From: Eupeodes corollae
Lineage: Eukaryota > Arthropoda > Insecta > Diptera > Syrphidae
Direction: 5' to 3'
Assembly: GCF_945859685.1 (NCBI RefSeq)
Contig: NC_079148.1
Coordinates: 44,031,946 to 44,095,945 of the forward strand
Length of the DNA: 64,000 nt
Within the stretch, counting starts at the first letter, position 1, and each line of letters opens with the position of its first letter. The notes below the pieces were generated by a model that searched no databases, was not told the DNA's origin, and saw only the letters and a program-made list of their open reading frames with translations. Of this stretch, positions 58,728-64,000 are shown one piece after another. A program made the position numbers and the translations under genes.

Positions 58728-60890
58728 ATATATTTGCTTTAAACTCAGATATTTACTACATTTTATATTTTTAATATGTCGAAAACGTATTGAACATCAA
58801 TTGTTTATTGTGTTCATACTTTTTTTCAAGAAATTAATTTCGTTTTAGTTAATTTTATGGTATCGAGAAGTTCTTCATTATTTTGATGATTTGGCGACTT
58901 TTTGGGCACTGTTTTAAAAGAAGCAATTCTTCTATACAATTTAGTCTAAATAATCGGGAATAACGATCAGTTTATTGAAATGTCCATTAGAAGTTTTGAA
59001 TAACCTTAAGTTAAAATTAACGACTCTTTCTAAAATGGAGTTAGCTATTAGATCCTTATATATCCTTAATTTATTCAGTCCTTCGATTAAAAGTTCCAGA
59101 CAAGAATGTAGTAAAGAAGATATTGAAACGTAGAAAAATGCAACAAAATATTCTTAGAATTAGATTCAATTTAAACACAAAAGTTACTAGTTATTTTGAA
59201 ACCAAACCAAATAAGTGAAGTAAACTACTTTTATCGCAGGAATGACGAAATTTAATGAAAATGTATACAAAAATAAAATTCATAAATTATCAAATTGAAA
59301 CTGGTTCATATTTTACACGATATAATTATTTCAATCTGTGTTTCACATCAACCCACGCAGAAAACTCAACCACAACCCGTTCAAGACCGCACGTGTGATT
59401 TTTTTATTTTCTAAAGAAATAAGTATACAAAAAAATATATATGTATAAGTTGACCCATAATAAAGTCGTATAAACAAAAAACCTTAAAGTTTCGAATAAA
59501 ACGTAAAATCAACAAATTAAAAAAGTCACAATATCTTACCGTAACCATTCATCAGATCAACCTTGCAAGGTCGAATAGTATAGATGATGTTATATAGTTC
59601 TAGGTGTATAAATGTTTCAATTTAGAGTAAGCTTACACCACACCATTCAATATACTTTACCTACGTTCATTAGAAGTCCTGCTTTAAATGAACCTTACAT
59701 AGAGCTTGGGTGCACCAACTTGCAAGAATCAATTAGACAAGATCTAGATCTAACTCTAGTTACCACAATATTATACAAAGACTCCGCTGCTGGCTGCTGC
59801 TGGTATATCCACCATCATGGTCATTAGGTTTAAAAAGTACAAAAGTGACAACACGTTTTAATATAGAACCAGCTATATCTGTAAACAGAAAAAAATATGC
59901 ACTCGCTCCCATAGAGCAGGAAAGTCTAGAAACCGCTCCTCCATCCACCACCTCTAGCTTCAAGCAACTACCTTCGTCCGTCTTGGGTCGGCTGTTCTTT
60001 TCTTTTCAGAGCCAACTTTTATACGTATGTACAGTTCAATTTATTGGTCAGGGTAATGTTTTGCCAATTGGAAAATTGGCTTCAATGAAGTGTGTTTAGT
60101 TCGTGTGTCCATTCGCTCGCACAGCTTACATTTTCCATAAAACGGAAAACAAGTTCCATTTTGTATACCTTATACCTTAGCTACGTATGAGCTTCTCTTT
60201 TTCTTTTTGAAAAGATGGAAATTTCAATTTCAATTTACCACACTTAACTAATTTTTTAGCATAAATAATTTATTTTCTAAACGTTTGACACACATTTTGG
60301 TTCGTTTTAAGTTAATTATTTTGTTTGTTTTTGTTGGGTGTGTGTTTTAAACGATTTTTTGAACGGAGTTAACCAGTTTTTTTGAAATTTAAACTGGCAC
60401 TCTTTTAATAACCCTGTTTTTTTTTTTGAAAAAAAAAATATTAAAATAAGCAATTACAAATCAAAAGTTAGAGTTTTAAAAATTTGTAACACGCTTCAAG
60501 TTAAAATTGATATCTAAGTAAAAAAAAATTAAATCTCTTTTAATAATGATTTTAATTCAGCGGTGTTGTGCTGAACTGAATTTTTTTCTTCAAGAACTCC
60601 AGCCCAGTAACACCACCACTGCACCGCAGTAAATTACCTTCTGATAGCATACAAGTGTTACTAGTTTAACTTTTAGTAAAGAGAAAGATGTCCACTTACC
60701 GAACTACTTTCCATACATTATCCATTTCGGTGGGTTAAAATTCCAGAAACCAACTATGGAAAATCCTGTGTTAAAAAACAGCCTAAGAAATAATTGGCTA
60801 AGAATTAACCTCAATTTTATAGGGATTTTACACGAGTTACATTATGGGCACAACATAGCATAGTTATAGGCGCAGCATTATATTCATGGA
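58728..60890. other. Non-coding stretch
   Basis: A pyrimidine tract ending TTCTTTTCAG at 60009 is a good acceptor-like sequence, but what follows encodes nothing I recognise. Frames at 59612-60099 have no domain. The rest is AT-rich. Confidence 0.4.
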
Positions 60891-61112
60891 ACATATCGAG
60901 CCCTTCCCTCCATTTTGTCGTAAGCAAATTTCAATAAAAAAGACAAATTAATTATTAAAATTAGCTTGGAACACATAGAGCCTTGAACTTAACTTAAGCA
61001 TAATTAATAATTTTATATGTTTACAATTTGTATCAGTAACATTTTGATTTGTCGTTTACTATCAAAATTATTTTGTCGCTTGCGTTAAAAGGGCGGGAAG
61101 GGCTCGATATGT
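60891..61112. mobile_element. 222-bp MITE-like element
   Basis: ACATATCGAGCCCTTCCC at 60891-60908 and GGGAAGGGCTCGATATGT at 61095-61112 are perfect 18-bp terminal inverted repeats. Similarity continues inward imperfectly for about 20 more bases (CCNTTTT, AAGC). The interior is AT-rich and non-coding. No target duplication is evident. Confidence 0.6.
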
Positions 61113-61499
61113 GTACTGAACAAAAAACTATTATTTATGCTTGGAAGATGTATGCTGAGGTTACGAAAGTCAGTCGATAGTTTGATCTCGTTATAAAATA
61201 TTTTAAAGATAAGAATAAAATAAAATTGTACAAAGTTTAATTTCGCTTTATTTCTTTCGATCTTAAATAATTATATAAGAACCATATCTTGTGGGTAGAT
61301 TTTGATACCCGAAGGCAGCCATTTTGTTTTGGTGACATTTGTCAAATCTTTTGTTTATTATTCAAGTTTAAAACTTTATTATAAAAATAAGTGTTCGTTT
61401 ACGCAAACCTTACGCATTGTTCACATTTTACGGTAGACGTAGAGGTCCTTGACAGTCTACTCTTCAACATTTCGTGGTCCGTGAAAGTGTACAGCATAA

Positions 61500-61930
61500 C
61501 TTAAAGCAGTCTATTCCTCGCCGTGCACAAGAACCCGGCCTTTTGCAGACTTCAACTTGGCAAATCTTACGTCGGGACTTGGGTCTACACCCCTACAAGA
61601 TTCAACTGACCCAGGAGCTCAAAGTCGCCCAGCTGCTCCATTAATTCGCTGACTGGGCTTCGAATCGTTTGGAAGGGGACCGCAATTTTGACGAAAAATC
61701 ATCTTTAGTGACAAGACGCATTTTATGAATGAATGGCTGTGTGAACAAGCAAAATTGTCATACAAAATTGTATATGCGACGACACCAACCCGTGGTTCAC
61801 TAGGTCATAAGGCATCCTTAAAAAGTTACCGTTTGGTGCAGACGACATGTAATTTTAGCAAGACCGCGCTGCGTGCCACACAGCAAACGCCACGACATCT
61901 ACACGCAACATCAACCCGCTCTTATTGAAA
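61500..61930 (+). pseudogene. Mariner transposase relic
   Basis: Reads QSIPRRAQEPGLLQTSTWQI then LRRDLGLHPYKIQLTQEL (61505-61625), a stop, FADWASNRLEGDRNF, and after a one-base shift IIFSDKTHF (first catalytic D) near 61705. A deletion then leads to a degenerate QQDGATCHTA-like block at about 61850-61885. It is the same superfamily as the DD41D copies. No terminal repeats are identified, so only a fragment remains. Confidence 0.65.
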
Positions 61931-62396
61931 AACCCTATATACATAGATTACAAATTATTTACTTGTGTTAAAAATCAACCTCTTTTACAAATGAACCTAG
62001 GTAAAAGAAATAACTTGAGTTACAAATTTAACGGGGGATACAAAATAGCCATCGCTAAAAAATAACCTAAGTTATAAAATAATTTGGGTAACAAATTGAT
62101 ATGGGCTTCAAATATTTATTTATTTATTTATTCACATCAATAAGAGATCTTCACATCTACAATTAGATTACAAAGGGTCTCATTTGACGCGAACGAGCAT
62201 ACAAATCTATCAACGATAAAAAGAAAGGGCATTTGATATGATGTGACAAAATGTTACTGAAAACATTTTCCTTCTATTTTCAAGTGACTGAGTTCCAAGA
62301 AGTTTACATCTAGTCGAGTACGACGGGATTTCAATGTTCCAACCTAATTCCTGAATTATAAACCATGTAAATTTGTTTTGAATCATTTGAATTCTA

Positions 62397-63618
62397 AAGG
62401 GTGTCCCAAAATTAACGCAAGATTTGAATTTGCCGCCATTTGTGCAGTAAAGTGTTGGCAACCCTGAAAAAAGCAGTTTGACAGTTAACAGTATAGGGTT
62501 ATTAAAAATGGAGCGTTACACGATAGAACAACGCGTCTTCATTATTAAAGAATATTTCAAAAATAGTGAAAGCTTGGCGGCTGCAGTTCGAAAATTTCAT
62601 ACAAAATATGGTCGGAATAGTGTTTTAACTTCGTCAACTGTGAAGAGATTAATTGTAAAAATTCATGGAGACTGGATCCGTTGGAGACGTCAAACACACT
62701 GGTCGTCCAAAAACAAGCCGTTCAAATGTCAATGTCGAAGCAATGCGTGACAGTGTTGCTGACAATCCAGGAACCTCAATTCGACGTCGTGGACAAGAAT
62801 TGCAAACTTCAAGAACCTCTCTACAGCGTATACTCACCAAAGATCTGTGCTTACAAAATTCAATTAACACAACAATTGAAGCCTAATGACCATGGACAGA
62901 GAAGAGAGTTCGTTGAATGGATTATTGAACATCAACAAATGGACCCTGATTTTTCGAGCAAAAATTGCAGCATTTGGGGTTCGGAGAACCCACATGTGAT
63001 TGTCGAAAAACAAATGCATCCACAACGCGTGACTGTATGGTGTGGATTTTGGACTGGAGGCATAATTGGGCCATATTTTTTTGAAAATGATGCTGGTCAA
63101 GCAGTGACTGTTACTGGTGCTCGATATCGCGACATGATTACACAGATCTTTCTGCCAAAGTTGGAAGATATTGATGTGTCCAATATGTGGTTTTAACAAG
63201 ACGATGCCACATGCCATACAGCCCGTGAAACAATTCAATTACTGCATGAGACATTTCCAGGTCGTGTACTCTCTCGTTTCGTTGATCAAAATTGGCCTCC
63301 TAGATCTTGTGATTTAACACCATTAGACTTCTTTTTATGGGGTTATTTGAAATCACAAGTCTATGTGAACAAGCCCACAGCCACCAGTGCATTAAAGGAG
63401 GTGATTCACAGCCACATTTATGCAGAATGGTCATGGAAAATTTTAACAAAAGAGTGCGCATGTGCATGCAAAGCCGTGGAGGCCATTTGTCCGATGTGTT
63501 ATTCCATACATAACCCTATCCTATGTACTTTACGAGTCAATAAAAATATAACTATCAAAAGACTAAAAACGGCGTTTTCTATTTAATTCAAATCTTGCGT
63601 TAATTTTGGGACACCCTT
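62397..63618 (+). mobile_element. DD41D mariner with intact terminal inverted repeats
   Basis: A 1222-bp element with perfect 34-bp terminal inverted repeats (62397-62430 and 63585-63618) beginning AAGGGTGTCCCAAAATTAAC, flanked by TA target duplications at 62395-62396 and 63619-63620. The identical ends suggest a fairly young insertion, although the transposase inside is broken. Confidence 0.9.
62508..63513 (+). pseudogene. DD41D mariner transposase, broken
   Basis: Starts MERYTIEQRVFIIKEYF at 62508. Frameshifts occur near 62665 and 62840, a TAA stop replaces a Gln codon at 63194 in MWFQQD, and another shift lies near 63428. The order is a helix-turn-helix GRPKTSRS..SIRRRGQEL region, YKIQLTQQLKPNDHGQRREF, a deletion that removes the FSDEAHF segment with the first catalytic D, IWGSENPHV, VTVWCGFWTGGIIGPYFFEN, QDDATCHTARE (second D) and WPPRSCDLTPLDFFLWG (third D). 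Again 41 residues separate the second and third D. The true C-terminus, RGGHLSDVLFHT, is in another frame and ends at 63513. Confidence 0.85.
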
Positions 63619-64000
63619 TATTTGAATAAATATTGTAGTAAGGATTCCAAATCACATAACAGTATTCTAAGTTTAATTTAACATAGTAATTAAATAGAGA
63701 TTTAAGAACAAAAGGATCCTTGAAGTCTTTTGAATTACGTTTAATAAAACCTAGCATTGAATTGGATTTAGCTACAATATATTCTATATGCTTGCTAAAG
63801 TTCAGTTTTGAATCAAACAATACACAAAGGTCCTTTTCCTCCAAAACTCTTTCAAGAACAAAGTTATTAACTTTGTAATCAAAGGAAATTTTCGAAAATT
63901 TGTGACAAAAGGAAAAAAATTGACATTCATTAACGTTCAAGGATAATTGGTTAGTTGTACACCATTTGTTAACTTTTGGAGATCATTTTGCAAAAGAATA

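Larger units (their letters stand above)
62113..64000 (-). pseudogene. LINE family A, minus-strand copy, split by a mariner
   Basis: Runs off the window's right edge. On the minus strand, 63940-63621 encodes a post-polymerase region (NVNECQFFSF, DLCVLFDSKLNFSKHIEYIV, GFIKRNSKDFKDPFVLKSLF, NPYYNIYS). After the mariner at 62397-63618 the frame resumes at about 62394 as RIQMIQNKFTWFIIQELGW and RCKLLGTQSLENRRKMFSV. Family A at 5815-6060 has the same blocks contiguous, proving the mariner is a later insertion. The 3' tail is an AAAT-repeat ending near 62113. Confidence 0.8.

Noticed and set aside
60000..60012. Splice acceptor for the next CH-domain exon
   Set aside because: The pyrimidine tract and CAG are good, but the following sequence does not continue the CH domain in any frame.

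Overview
This 64 kb window looks like AT-rich nuclear DNA from an insect, most likely a brachyceran fly. The evidence is one conserved gene exon closest to the fly MICAL-like genes, many short DD41D (rosa-type) mariner elements, non-LTR retrotransposons, a tRNA-derived SINE, and arthropod-like trinucleotide repeats. I see no complete protein-coding host gene, no RNA gene and no CRISPR array. Almost every open frame is either transposon debris or a chance frame.

Host gene content. The only host coding exon I can defend is at 45048-45199 (+). It encodes the N-terminal half of a calponin-homology (CH) domain and ends in a perfect GTAAGT donor. A plausible acceptor at 44904-44905 puts a 5' UTR intron upstream. 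No continuation of the CH domain is recognised downstream, so the following intron probably exceeds 18 kb. At 12741-12770 (+) there is a near-ideal recursive splice site: a pyrimidine tract, CAG, then directly GTAAGT. It would fit a very long + strand intron, possibly the 5' UTR intron of the same gene.

Region by region. 0.3-1.8 kb: an RTE-like LINE tail split by an RNase-H-bearing LINE. 4.8-6.3 kb: a jockey/CR1-like LINE with a SINE tail inside it. 7.3-9.7 kb: an unclassified repeat (H1) holding one copy of repeat family R. 10.0-11.5 kb: a fold-back element beside a deleted mariner. 12.7 kb: the recursive splice site. 14.2-16.1 kb: R copy 2. 16-25 kb: no recognisable genes. 25.5-28.6 kb: two R copies in an apparently perfect 1.52 kb tandem duplication, lying in the 3' part of a mariner that runs to 29.3 kb, followed by SINE pieces. 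32.1-34.5 kb and 37.4-39.0 kb: SINEs each split by the same LINE. 41.7-43.7 kb: another LINE with an internal duplication. 45 kb: the CH exon. 46.6-49.2 kb: diverged direct repeats and a perfect 39-bp hairpin. 49.3-52.2 kb: a mariner split by R copy 5. 52.4-53.4 kb: a second RNase-H LINE. 56.1-58.7 kb: R copy 6 split by a SINE that is itself split by the LINE. 60.9 kb: a MITE-like element. 61.5-61.9 kb: a mariner relic. 62.1-64.0 kb: a LINE split by a DD41D mariner with intact ends.

Most interesting patterns. (1) All three copies of one LINE family sit at the same point of the tRNA-derived SINE, in what looks like the anticodon loop of a tRNA-Asp-like head, with different truncation points and outer flanks. 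That suggests a sequence-specific retrotransposon. (2) The recursive splice site. (3) Repeat family R has A-run flanks, perfect 11-bp subterminal inverted repeats, a 3' hairpin and ~170-bp central tandem repeats, a layout resembling Helentron-associated elements.
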